Assembly (NCBI GenBank): GCA_947525975.1
Contig: CANNVE010000014.1
Location: forward strand, 21,032 to 85,031
Origin: an uncultured Muribaculaceae bacterium
GTDB lineage: Bacteria; Bacteroidota; Bacteroidia; Bacteroidales; Muribaculaceae
Reading direction: 5' to 3'
DNA length: 64,000 nt
Both the position numbers and the translations under genes were made by a program. Numbering within the stretch: position 1 is the stretch's first letter; each line of letters opens with the position of its first letter. Shown here in pieces: positions 28,331 through 36,688 of the stretch. The notes beneath the pieces were generated by a model. It was given only the letters and a program-made list of their open reading frames with translations, was not told the origin of the DNA and searched no databases.

Positions 28331-28858
28331 TCAGAAGTTGTAGACGATGCCAAGCTGGATGTTGGTGAGGTTGATGGCGAAGCCGGTGTTGTTGAAGCCT
28401 TCGCCGTTGCAGCTGTAGTGAGAGTAGCTGAAAAGATTGGTCTTTGCCAGGATCTGCCACTTGTCGCTTACCATGTAAGAGATGCCCGGACGAACGAATA
28501 CGCCCACACCGCCCATGCCGTCGGCATGCTCTACCTTGTTGTGGAGGTAATCAACGGCAGCCTCGCCGAAGATAGAGAAATTGTCATGGTGGAAGAAGCT
28601 GTAGCGGCCGTATGCGCCGATGTTGAAGTTGTTGACAGTCTGGTCGCCCATTTCAGCGTAGTCATATCCCAGCTCAACGCCGAGAGCGAAATTCTCGCTG
28701 AAGTTGAAGCCCGCGGTAGGCGCGATGCTGAAAGTGGTGACACGGTCAGAGTCTCCGGTCTTCTCGGTAGCCACGCCAAATGTGCCACCAAGGAAGAACT
28801 GCGCGTTGCAGATCACAGCTGCCATGGCGAACATGGCGACTAATAGAATTTTCTTCAT
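28331..28858 (-). CDS. Small outer membrane beta-barrel protein
   Basis: A 175-aa porin-family protein. The start at 28858 gives signal peptide MKKILLVAMFAMAAVICNAQ. The mature part is an alternating beta-strand pattern with glycine and aromatic residues (FFLGGTFGVATEK, FALGVELGYDYAEMG, NIGAYGRYSFF, VGVFVRPGISYMV) and ends in IQLGIVYNF with the C-terminal Phe of barrel proteins. Size predicts an 8-stranded barrel of the OmpA/OmpX type. It has its own promoter at 28894-28924 and a strong terminator at 28265-28318. The role is unknown; such proteins are often abundant. Confidence 0.9.
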   Translation of the reverse strand: MKKILLVAMFAMAAVICNAQFFLGGTFGVATEKTGDSDRVTTFSIAPTAGFNFSENFALGVELGYDYAEMGDQTVNNFNIGAYGRYSFFHHDNFSIFGEAAVDYLHNKVEHADGMGGVGVFVRPGISYMVSDKWQILAKTNLFSYSHYSCNGEGFNNTGFAINLTNIQLGIVYNF

Positions 28859-28893
28859 AGCATATAAGTTTAAATTCTTTTTTAATATCAACG

Positions 28894-28924
28894 CAAATTT
28901 AGAGCTTTTTTATTTCCCACACAA
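28894..28924 (-). promoter_or_regulatory. Promoter of the outer membrane barrel gene
   Basis: On the minus strand TTG (28924-28922), 20 nt, and TAAATTTG (28901-28894) match the consensus. The expected leader is about 30 nt. Confidence 0.75.
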
Positions 28925-28974
28925 CCTTATGGCAAAAAAAAACGAAAATTCACCAATTTTTGTGGAATAATGAC

Positions 28975-28991
28975 TATCTTTGCCAAAGATA
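28975..28991. promoter_or_regulatory. 17-bp perfect palindrome containing a -7 element on each strand
   Basis: TATCTTTG (28975-28982) and its complement CAAAGATA (28984-28991) flank one central base. The left half is the likely -7 element for the dehydrogenase gene at 29021, without a -33 TTG at normal spacing. The symmetry could be an operator or a two-way promoter. Confidence 0.5.
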
Positions 28992-29020
28992 ATAAAATCA
29001 ATCCAACCTTAATTAGGAGT

Positions 29021-30001
29021 ATGAAAAATGTCCTGATAATTGGTTCCACAGGCCAGATCGGCTCGGAACTGACCATGAAACTCCGTGATTTATATCCAGC
29101 TTCGGGCATCGTGGCGGGATACATCAGCGGAGCAGAACCAAAAGGCGACCTGCTCGAATCAGGCCCGGCCGAGATTGTAGACATCACCGACGCCCCGCGT
29201 ATAGCCGAGGTGGTGCGCAAATACAACATCGACACGATCTATAATCTCGCCGCCCTGCTCAGCGCAGTGGCAGAGACTCGCCCTCAGCTGGCTTGGAAAA
29301 TCGGAGTCGGCGGCCTATACAATGTGCTTGAGGTGGCGCGGGAAAACAACTGCGCCGTATTCACACCCAGCTCAATAGGATCTTTCGGAGACGCCACGCC
29401 CCACATACAGACTCCGCAGGACACCATACAGAGGCCCAAGACCATCTACGGAGTCACCAAAGTCACAGGCGAGCTCCTGAGCGACTACTACGCCCACAGA
29501 TTCGGCGTCGACACCCGCTCGGTGAGATTCCCCGGCCTGATATCATACACCACCCCTCCCGGCGGCGGCACCACCGACTATGCGGTAGATATCTACTACT
29601 CTGCCATTAAAGGCGAAAAATTCCACTGCCCGATCAAATCAGGCACATTCATGGATATGATGTACATGCCCGATGCCCTGCGAGCCGCAGTAGAGATTAT
29701 GGAGGCCGACCCTTCGCGCCTTGTGCACCGCAATTCATTCAACATCGCCTCGATGAGCTTCGATCCCGAGATAATCTATGCGAAAATCAAGGAATACGTC
29801 CCCGGATTCGAGATGGAGTACACGCCCGACCCCTTGCGCCAAGCCATAGCCGATTCCTGGCCCGACAGCCTCGACGACACCTGCGCCCGCGAAGAATGGG
29901 ACTGGAAGCCGCAGTATGACCTCGATGCCATGACGCGCGACATGCTCGCAAACCTTAAAAAGAAGCTCAATCCCGAAAAAAAATTTGTGGAAGTCAAATA
30001 A
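29021..30001 (+). CDS. L-threonine 3-dehydrogenase, epimerase type
   Basis: A 326-aa NAD-dependent enzyme of the extended short-chain dehydrogenase fold. The ATG at 29021 is preceded by an AGGAGT sequence and begins MKNVLIIGSTGQIGSEL, the Rossmann glycine motif. The active site is Tyr in KTIYGVTKVTGE. GGGTTDYAVDIYYSAI, NSFNIASMSF and IADSWPDSLDDTCAREEW are typical of the threonine dehydrogenase group, which oxidises threonine to 2-amino-3-ketobutyrate. The usual partner kbl is not adjacent. A general sugar epimerase is a less likely alternative given those motifs. Confidence 0.87.
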   Translation: MKNVLIIGSTGQIGSELTMKLRDLYPASGIVAGYISGAEPKGDLLESGPAEIVDITDAPRIAEVVRKYNIDTIYNLAALLSAVAETRPQLAWKIGVGGLYNVLEVARENNCAVFTPSSIGSFGDATPHIQTPQDTIQRPKTIYGVTKVTGELLSDYYAHRFGVDTRSVRFPGLISYTTPPGGGTTDYAVDIYYSAIKGEKFHCPIKSGTFMDMMYMPDALRAAVEIMEADPSRLVHRNSFNIASMSFDPEIIYAKIKEYVPGFEMEYTPDPLRQAIADSWPDSLDDTCAREEWDWKPQYDLDAMTRDMLANLKKKLNPEKKFVEVK

Positions 30002-30015
30002 TTTTTCTAAATTTG
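29984..30015 (+). promoter_or_regulatory. Promoter of tRNA-Thr, overlapping the end of the dehydrogenase gene
   Basis: TTTG (29984-29987), 20 nt, and TAAATTTG (30008-30015) fit the consensus perfectly. The -33 element lies inside the last codons of the upstream gene. Confidence 0.85.
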
Positions 30016-30055
30016 CACCCGTAAAAGGCAGGAAGCCTCGGCGACCTGCCCACAA

Positions 30056-30128
30056 GCCGCAATAGCTCAGTTGGTAGAGCATTTCATTCGTAACGAAAAG
30101 GTCGTGGGTTCGAGTCCCACTCGCGGCT
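30056..30128 (+). tRNA. tRNA-Thr (anticodon CGT)
   Basis: The 73-nt cloverleaf reads acceptor GCCGCAA/TCGCGGC, D arm GCTC/GAGC with AGTTGGTA loop, anticodon arm TTTCA/CGAAA with loop TTCGTAA (CGT at positions 34-36), variable AGGTC, and T arm GTGGG TTCGAGT CCCAC. The discriminator is T and CCA is not encoded. There is an A-C mismatch in the acceptor stem (position 6) and another at the base of the anticodon loop. Confidence 0.95.
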
Positions 30129-30140
30129 CTTACTAAAACA

Positions 30141-30181
30141 AAAAAAAGTCAGTTGATTTTCAATCAACTGACTTTTTTTTT
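30141..30181. terminator. Terminator after tRNA-Thr
   Basis: AAGTCAGTTGATT pairs with AATCAACTGACTT around a short TTC loop, flanked by A-run and T-run. It is symmetric enough to serve also as an end point for the minus-strand GH3 gene. Confidence 0.88.
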
Positions 30182-30183
30182 GC

Positions 30184-30205
30184 ATGGCATCCAGCCGGAT
30201 GCCAT
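30184..30205 (+). repeat. Hairpin of the GGCATCC palindrome type
   Basis: ATGGCATCC (30184-30192) and GGATGCCAT (30197-30205) pair perfectly around AGCC. The GGCATCC/GGATGCC core also occurs at 57652-57669. Confidence 0.55.
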
Positions 30206-30252
30206 AAGACCTTTTCCCACAGGTTTCAAGGAATTTTACCGTGGACTGTCAA

Positions 30253-32454
30253 TTATTTGTATGTGAAGGGAACTTTGGCGTGGATATCGGTCGACGAGGA
30301 GCCTATCAGCAGCATGAATTTTCCCGGCTCGGCCACCCATTGGTGAGCGGCATCGTCGAAATAGCGCAGATGCTCGGGCAATATCCGGAATTCCACCTCA
30401 CCAGTCTCTCCCGGCTTGAGCGAAATTTTTGAGAATCCCTTGAGCTCCTTAAGCGGACGGGGCAATGTCGATTTGAGGTCTGACACATAGAGCTGCACCA
30501 CCTCAGATCCCTCGACTCCGCCTGCATTGGTTATCGGAATCCTGACCACGAGCGGCGCTCCGTCGGTCATCTCCTTGGCCGAGGCCGTGGGCTTTCCGTA
30601 TTCAAACTTAGTGTAGGAAAGCCCATGCCCAAAGGGGAAGAGTGCCGGAATCGACTTTGTGTCATGCCAACGATAGCCTACGAGTATGTCTTCTCTATAC
30701 TCCTGCCTCGGGCCAGACGATTCCACGCCGGGATAGGCTTCCGGGCCAAATGAGTGGGCGGCGCAGTCTTCAAGCCTTCTCGGTATGGAATACGGCATCT
30801 TGCCCGAAGGATTGACCTTTCCGGAGATGGCATCGGCCATGGCCGGCCCTATCATCGTGCCGAGGTACCAACTCTGCATCACTGCCGGCACCTTGCCGAT
30901 CCAAGGCATCGAGTAGGCATTTCCGGTGACGTTGGCCACAACTACATTGGGGTTTGCATCGCAAAGCTCCTCTATGATGCGGTCTTGCCCCCACGGCAGC
31001 GAATATTCGCGGCGGTCAGTGCCTTCAGTGTCCTGGAAGCCATTCTTGTTGAGGCCACCGATGAAGATCACCGCATCTACATCCTTGGCCATAGCCACGG
31101 CCTCGCGGCGAAGCGAGTCGAGCACATCCTGCGCCACGAGCTCCTCTCCGTCGTAGATCGGGCGGCCCGATTTGTAGCCGGGCGCATAGAGCACTTCGGC
31201 GTAGACTTCTTTCAGGGCATCGAGCGGCGTAAACATATCCTTCACCTTGAGCTCTGACGAACCGCCGCCCTCGGTGAGATTGCGCACAGCGTTCTCTCCC
31301 ACCACAAGCACGCGCTTGTAGCGGTCGGGGCGCAGAGGCAGCAGGCCGTCATTCTTCAAAAGCACTATCGATTCGTCGGCTATGCGCTTGGCTGCTGCGT
31401 AATGCTTGGCGAAATCGAGCGAACCGCGCGGAGCGCCTGAGTTCATGGCCGTGCGGAAAATAAGCCGAAGCACATTGGCGGCTTTGGCGTTGACCGAGGA
31501 GTCGGGCAATTCCCCGCTTTCGAGCATCTTCAGATAGGGATTGGCAAGATAGTAGTCGTCGCAGGTGAATTCGCTTTCGGAGGTCAGGCCGTTGGTGTAA
31601 GTGCCCATCTCTATGTCGAGGCCGTTGAGTGCGGCCTGGCGCGTGTCATGCGTGCCGCCCCAGTCTGAGATTACGGCTCCGTCAAAGCCCCATTCCCCCC
31701 TGAGGATGTCGCAAAGCAGGCGCGAATTGTGGCAGGCGTGCTGCCCGTCATATTGATTGTAAGCGCCCATTATGCTCCACGTCTTGCCCTCGGTCACAGC
31801 CTTCTTGAAGGCCGGCAGATAGATCTCATACAAGGCTCGGTCAGAGACGCGCACATCTACGTTTCCGCGCCATGTCTCCTGGTTGTTGAGGGCGAAATGC
31901 TTCACGCAGGCGGCCACGCCATTCTTCTGCAGCTCTTGTATGTAGGGCACGGCCATCTCACCGGCCAGATACGGGTCCTCGCCCATATACTCAAAATTGC
32001 GGCCATTGAGGGGAGTGCGGTATATATTCACGCCGGGGCCAAGGAGCACATCTTTCTCGCGGTATCTGGCTTCTTCGCCGATGTTGCGCCCATAGAGAGC
32101 CGCCATCTGCGGATTCCATGTAGCAGCCAATGCGGTCAGCGCCGGGAAAGCGGTAGAGTAATCATTGGCCCAATTGGCGTATCCCCAATCGTTCCAATTC
32201 ACTTCAGCCCTGACACCGTGAGGCCCGTCGCTCATCCATAGCTCAGGGATGCCGAGGCGCGGCACTCCGGCGCTTGAGAATTTTCCTTGGGCGTGACAAA
32301 GAGCCACCTTCTCCTCCCGAGTCATCCTGGCCAGAGCATCCTCCACCCTCTGCTCAATAGGCAGCCTCTCATCAAGGTAGGCCGGGACAGCGTCATCGGC
32401 GCCGGCAAAAGCCATGCTCCCGCCCAACAGCGCCATCGCAACGATTTTTTTCAT
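30253..32454 (-). CDS. Glycoside hydrolase family 3 beta-glucosidase
   Basis: A 733-aa exported GH3 enzyme with signal peptide MKKIVAMALLGGSMAFAG. The N-terminal TIM barrel contains LPIEQRVEDALARMTREEKV, FEYMGEDPYLAGEM, VKHFALNNQE and the nucleophile Asp264 in AVISDWGGTHD. The second alpha/beta domain has RVLVVGENA and AVIFIGGLNKNGFQDTEGTDR, and a C-terminal fibronectin III-like domain ends the protein (VVQLYVSDLKSTLPRPLKELKGF). The likely activity is release of glucose or xylose from beta-linked glycans in the periplasm. It starts 33 nt after ygiQ and may be read through from uvrB-ygiQ. Confidence 0.95.
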   Translation of the reverse strand: MKKIVAMALLGGSMAFAGADDAVPAYLDERLPIEQRVEDALARMTREEKVALCHAQGKFSSAGVPRLGIPELWMSDGPHGVRAEVNWNDWGYANWANDYSTAFPALTALAATWNPQMAALYGRNIGEEARYREKDVLLGPGVNIYRTPLNGRNFEYMGEDPYLAGEMAVPYIQELQKNGVAACVKHFALNNQETWRGNVDVRVSDRALYEIYLPAFKKAVTEGKTWSIMGAYNQYDGQHACHNSRLLCDILRGEWGFDGAVISDWGGTHDTRQAALNGLDIEMGTYTNGLTSESEFTCDDYYLANPYLKMLESGELPDSSVNAKAANVLRLIFRTAMNSGAPRGSLDFAKHYAAAKRIADESIVLLKNDGLLPLRPDRYKRVLVVGENAVRNLTEGGGSSELKVKDMFTPLDALKEVYAEVLYAPGYKSGRPIYDGEELVAQDVLDSLRREAVAMAKDVDAVIFIGGLNKNGFQDTEGTDRREYSLPWGQDRIIEELCDANPNVVVANVTGNAYSMPWIGKVPAVMQSWYLGTMIGPAMADAISGKVNPSGKMPYSIPRRLEDCAAHSFGPEAYPGVESSGPRQEYREDILVGYRWHDTKSIPALFPFGHGLSYTKFEYGKPTASAKEMTDGAPLVVRIPITNAGGVEGSEVVQLYVSDLKSTLPRPLKELKGFSKISLKPGETGEVEFRILPEHLRYFDDAAHQWVAEPGKFMLLIGSSSTDIHAKVPFTYK

Positions 32455-32487
32455 TGATAATAGTATTTAAGGTAATAAGTTGATGTC

Positions 32488-34359
32488 TTATTTCCGCGGA
32501 CTGCCCGTCCGTGTCGGCCCGAACAGACGCTTTATCAGATCGGGGCGATGCAAACGCGTGAGCGAGCGGGTGATGTCCTGCCGGTAGGCTCGGTCATACC
32601 AGAAGAAGTATTTGCGTTGGGCCAACTTCTCCTCAGGCCGCACGGCGGTGAAGATTTTCTCACCGGTGTAGGGATGGTATCCACTGTAATAAATCTCTGT
32701 GGCCACTGTCATCGGCGTAGGCGTGAAATCCTGCACCTGCTCCAGATGGAAGTTGAGATCCTTGGTCTGGCAGGCGAGCTCGGCCATGTCCACTTCGCGG
32801 CATCCGGGATGACTCGAAATAAAATAAGGTATGAGCTGCTGGCGCAAGTCATATTTCCGGTTTACAGCATCGAAAATATCCTTGAAATCGTGGAATAGGG
32901 CGAACGAAGGCTTGCGCATCACCTGCAGCACGGGGTCAGCCGTGTGCTCGGGAGCCACCTTCAGCCTGCCCGAGACGTGATCGCGTATCAGCTCTTCGTT
33001 GTATCTGCGGTTGGTCTTGTCCACGGCCTTGTCGCCCGTGGGGTGCATCGAGAGGTCATATCTCACTCCCGAGCCTATAAACGACTTCTTCACGGCCTGA
33101 CAGGCATCTACGGCATGGTATATGTCGAGAAGCGGGCCATGGTCAGTGTTGAGGTTGCGGCATGGCGACGGGTGCAGGCACGAAGGCCTCAGGCACTTGG
33201 CGCATAGGCTCTTGTCGCGGCCACCCATGGCATACATGTTGGCCGAGGGGCCGCCGAGGTCGCTGATGTATCCCTTGAAATCGGGCATGCGCGTCACCTG
33301 CTCCACCTCCTTCATGATAGAGGTCTTTGAGCGCGAGGCAATGAATTTGCCCTGATGGGCCGAAATGGTGCAGAACGCACAGCCGCCGAAGCATCCGCGA
33401 TGCAGATTGACGCTGTGGCGTATCATCTCATATGCCGGGATGCGCTTGCCTTTGTATCTCGGATGCGGCAGGCGGGTATAAGGCAGGTCGAATGCGCAGT
33501 CGATCTCGCCCTGCGTCATTGCCGGGCGCATGGGATTGGCCTTCACCACCCTGTCGCCATATCGCTGCCAGAGGCAGGCTCCGCCGTCCATGCGGTTGCT
33601 CTGCTGCTCGATGTGCTTGAAATTAGATGACTGCAGGCGCTTGTCGCGTCGGCAATCATCCCAGCTGTTGAGCACTATATCGGCGGCGGTGAGCGGATTG
33701 GGCTGCTCTTCCCTTTCCGGCATTTCAGATGCCGGAAGCATGATCACCGACTGGCGTAGATCCCTGATTTCCGATATCTTCTCACCGGCTGCAAGCCTGT
33801 CGGCCAACTCCACCACCGTGCGCTCGCCCATGCCGTAGAGCAGCATATCGGCAGGCGCGTCGAGTATGATCGACGGCCGCAAGCGGTCCTGCCAATAGTC
33901 ATAGTGCGAGAATCTGCGCAGCGAGGCCTCGATTCCGCCGGCCACAATGGGCACATCGGGATAAAGGCTCCGCAAAATCTTCGTGTATTCGATGGTGGGG
34001 TAATCCGGGCGCATGCCGTGGCGACCATCGGGGGTATAGGCATCGTCGCTGCGGCGGCGGCGATTGGCCGTGTAGTGATTCACCATCGAGTCCATGGCGC
34101 CGGCCGACACTCCGAAGAAAAGGCGCGGTGCGCCGAATTTCTTGAAATCGCGCAGATCATCGCGCCAGTTGGGCTGAGGCACTATGGCCACCTTGTAGCC
34201 CGCGGCCTGCAGCGACCTGCCGATCACAGCCGCCGCGAATGAAGGATGGTCGACATAAGCATCGCCCGAGAAGAGCACCACGTCGACATGATCCCACCCG
34301 AGCGCCCGCATCTCCTTGACCGACGTGGGCAGCCACTCCAATTTATCTGATTCTGACAT
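32488..34359 (-). CDS. YgiQ-family radical SAM protein
   Basis: A 623-aa iron-sulfur protein. The N-terminal domain (WDHVDVVLFSGDAYVDHPSFAAAVI, then GGIEASLRRFSHYDYW) is B12-binding-like. The radical SAM cluster motif is RGCFGGCAFCTISAHQG (CxxxCxxC). A C-terminal segment includes KCLRPSCLHPSPC, probably a second metal site, and VAPEHTADPVLQVMRKP. This family is common in Bacteroidetes and its reaction is not established. It lies between uvrB and a GH3 gene with short gaps on both sides. Confidence 0.94.
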   Translation of the reverse strand: MSESDKLEWLPTSVKEMRALGWDHVDVVLFSGDAYVDHPSFAAAVIGRSLQAAGYKVAIVPQPNWRDDLRDFKKFGAPRLFFGVSAGAMDSMVNHYTANRRRRSDDAYTPDGRHGMRPDYPTIEYTKILRSLYPDVPIVAGGIEASLRRFSHYDYWQDRLRPSIILDAPADMLLYGMGERTVVELADRLAAGEKISEIRDLRQSVIMLPASEMPEREEQPNPLTAADIVLNSWDDCRRDKRLQSSNFKHIEQQSNRMDGGACLWQRYGDRVVKANPMRPAMTQGEIDCAFDLPYTRLPHPRYKGKRIPAYEMIRHSVNLHRGCFGGCAFCTISAHQGKFIASRSKTSIMKEVEQVTRMPDFKGYISDLGGPSANMYAMGGRDKSLCAKCLRPSCLHPSPCRNLNTDHGPLLDIYHAVDACQAVKKSFIGSGVRYDLSMHPTGDKAVDKTNRRYNEELIRDHVSGRLKVAPEHTADPVLQVMRKPSFALFHDFKDIFDAVNRKYDLRQQLIPYFISSHPGCREVDMAELACQTKDLNFHLEQVQDFTPTPMTVATEIYYSGYHPYTGEKIFTAVRPEEKLAQRKYFFWYDRAYRQDITRSLTRLHRPDLIKRLFGPTRTGSPRK

Positions 34360-34383
34360 AGCGAATTAAAGTCTTTGCGTTGG

Positions 34384-36471
34384 CTATTTCGTCTGCTCGA
34401 GTTTTTGCTCGAGCTTGATGATCTCGTCGCGCAAGCGGGCCGCTTCGATAAATTCCATATCCTTGGCGGCGCGCATCATCTGCGAACGCAGCTGCTCCAC
34501 GTGCTTGAGCATCTGCTCGCGGTTCATGTATCCGATGACCGGATCGGCCGCGATGTCGACCCTTGTCGAGAATTCGTAATCGTATCCATGAGTCTTTGCC
34601 GCCTGCTTCTTGCCCGAGGCGCCACGCTGTCCGCGCGCTTGGCGGCGCGATGCTTCATCAAAGCCCGGCTCGGTCTCCTCAAGCGCGATGATTGAATTGC
34701 GGGCCTTCACTATGGCCTGGGGCGTGATGCCATGAGCCTCGTTGTAGTCAAGCTGCAGTTTGCGCCTGCGCTCGGTCTCGTCAATTGTGAGCTGCATCGA
34801 CTCCGTGATCTTGTCGGCGTACATTATGACCTCGCCGTTGATGTTGCGCGCGGCTCGGCCCACCGTCTGCGTGAGCGACCGGTGGCTGCGCAGGAATCCC
34901 TCCTTGTCAGCGTCGAGGATGGCCACAAGCGACACCTCGGGCAGGTCGAGGCCCTCGCGCAGAAGGTTGACGCCCACCAGCACATCGTAGACTCCAGCGC
35001 GCAGGTCGTCGAGGATGCGTATGCGGTCCATCGTGTCTACGTCGCTGTGTATGTATGCCGTTTTCACGCCCATCTTTATGAAATAGGCATTGAGTTCCTC
35101 GGCCATGCGCTTTGTGAGGGTGGTGACAAGAGTGCGCTCTCCCCTCTCGATGCGCACCTGTATCTCTTCCATAAGATTGTCGATCTGATTGACCGACGGG
35201 CGCACCCTGATCAGCGGATCGAGCAGGCCGGTGGGGCGTATCACCTGCTCCACCACCACGCCCTCGCTCCGGCCCAGCTCGTAGTCGGCCGGAGTGGCGC
35301 TGACGTAGATGGTCTGAGGCGTGAGGCTTTCGTATTCCTCGAATTTCAGAGGGCGGTTGTCGATTGCGGCGGGGAGGCGGAATCCGTATTCCACGAGATT
35401 CATCTTTCGGGAGATGTCGCCGCCGTACATGGCCCGGATCTGCGGGATCGTGACGTGGCTCTCATCTATTATGGTGAGGAAATCATCAGGGAAATAGTCA
35501 AGCAGGCAGAAGGGGCGCGACCCCGGGGTGCGCCCATCGAAGTATCGGCTGTAATTCTCTATGCCCAAGCAATATCCCACCTCCTTGATCATCTCCACAT
35601 CATAGGTTACGCGCTCATAGAGGCGCTTGGCCTCGAGCTCGCGCCCCTCGGCGTTGAACTGCGCCACTCTCTCGCCAAGATCAAGCTGTATCTGGGCCAC
35701 GGCCGACGCCTGGCGCGCGGGAGTGGTCACGAAGATGTTGGCCGGGAAGATATTGAATGTCTCATGCTTGCCGAGCGAGATATTGTCCTGCGGATGCAGA
35801 GTGGAGATCGACTCCACCTCGTCGCCCCAGAACACTACGCGGAGAATGATCTCCTCGTAGGCCAGGCGTATGTCGACCGTGTCGCCCTTGGCGCGGAAAT
35901 TGCCTCTCTGCAGGTCCACCTCGTTGCGGCTGTAGAGTGCATTGACCAGCTGGCGCAGAAACTCATTGCGCGAGATCTTCTGCCCCACCCTGATGGGCAC
36001 GATGCTCTGGTGGAAATCATCGGGATTGCCGATGCCGTAGAGGCACGACACCGACGACACCACTATGATGTCCCTCCGGCCCGAAAGCAGGGCCGAAGTG
36101 GTGGCCAGGCGCAGCTTGTCGATCTCATCGTTGATCATCAGATCCTTCTCGATGTATTTGTCGACCGACGGGATGTATGCCTCCGGCTGATAATAGTCGT
36201 AGTACGACACGAAATACTGCACCGAATTGTCGGGGAAGAACGACTTGAACTCGCTGTAGAGCTGAGCCGCCAAAGTCTTGTTGTGGCTCAAAATCAGCGT
36301 AGGCTTCTTCACCTCCTTGATCACATTGGCCATCGTGAAAGTCTTTCCCGAGCCCGTCACGCCGAGCAGCGTCTGCGCCGGAAGGCCCGAATTGACGCCC
36401 TCCACAAGCTGCGAGATAGCCTGGGGCTGGTCGCCCGTAGGCTTATAGTTTGATTCAATCCTGAATTCCAT
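34384..36471 (-). CDS. uvrB: Excinuclease ABC subunit B
   Basis: A 695-aa UvrB, the damage-verifying helicase-like subunit of nucleotide excision repair. The start at 36471 (MEFRIESNYKPTGDQPQAI) is used; the frame upstream crosses the promoter. Walker A is GVTGSGKTF, the beta-hairpin region is YYDYYQPEAYIPS, and helicase motifs include VTIPQIRAMYGGD and GRAARNINGEV. The C-terminal UVR motif that contacts UvrC is present (MRAAKDMEFIEAARLRDEI). Its promoter at 36492-36522 is divergent from the efflux operon. Confidence 0.98.
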   Translation of the reverse strand: MEFRIESNYKPTGDQPQAISQLVEGVNSGLPAQTLLGVTGSGKTFTMANVIKEVKKPTLILSHNKTLAAQLYSEFKSFFPDNSVQYFVSYYDYYQPEAYIPSVDKYIEKDLMINDEIDKLRLATTSALLSGRRDIIVVSSVSCLYGIGNPDDFHQSIVPIRVGQKISRNEFLRQLVNALYSRNEVDLQRGNFRAKGDTVDIRLAYEEIILRVVFWGDEVESISTLHPQDNISLGKHETFNIFPANIFVTTPARQASAVAQIQLDLGERVAQFNAEGRELEAKRLYERVTYDVEMIKEVGYCLGIENYSRYFDGRTPGSRPFCLLDYFPDDFLTIIDESHVTIPQIRAMYGGDISRKMNLVEYGFRLPAAIDNRPLKFEEYESLTPQTIYVSATPADYELGRSEGVVVEQVIRPTGLLDPLIRVRPSVNQIDNLMEEIQVRIERGERTLVTTLTKRMAEELNAYFIKMGVKTAYIHSDVDTMDRIRILDDLRAGVYDVLVGVNLLREGLDLPEVSLVAILDADKEGFLRSHRSLTQTVGRAARNINGEVIMYADKITESMQLTIDETERRRKLQLDYNEAHGITPQAIVKARNSIIALEETEPGFDEASRRQARGQRGASGKKQAAKTHGYDYEFSTRVDIAADPVIGYMNREQMLKHVEQLRSQMMRAAKDMEFIEAARLRDEIIKLEQKLEQTK

Positions 36472-36491
36472 ACAATCGCGTTCTAAACCTA

Positions 36492-36522
36492 CAAAGTTAA
36501 CCATTTCCCGCGAAATGACAAA
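36492..36522 (-). promoter_or_regulatory. Promoter of uvrB
   Basis: On the minus strand TTTG (36522-36519), 19 nt, and TAACTTTG (36499-36492) match the consensus, 21 nt from the uvrB ATG. Confidence 0.75.
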
Positions 36523-36573
36523 GCCCCCTGGACAATCAATTTCTAAAAAATGCTATAAAACATATTTAATAAG

Positions 36574-36657
36574 AAAATTGGTCGATTTTTCCAATTTTTT
36601 GGTAGTTTTGGAAAATATTTGTTGGAAAATATTGTGTAACTTTGCAGTTGGAAAATA
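36574..36657 (+). promoter_or_regulatory. Control region of the efflux operon: repeats and -7 elements
   Basis: TTGGAAAATA occurs three times (36608-36617, 36622-36631, 36648-36657). An inverted repeat AAAATTGG/CCAATTTT sits at 36574-36581 and 36591-36598. Two -7-like elements are seen, TAGTTTTG (36603-36610, TTG 22 nt upstream) and TAACTTTG (36637-36644). The repeats straddle both elements, as operator sites would. Confidence 0.55.
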
Positions 36658-36688
36658 ATACACACGTTTTTATCATATAAAAGCCAAC

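Noticed and set aside
34732..36453. Long open frame of 573 codons on the plus strand
   Set aside because: It is fully antisense to uvrB, has shadow-type composition rich in His, Arg, Val and Leu, and matches no family.
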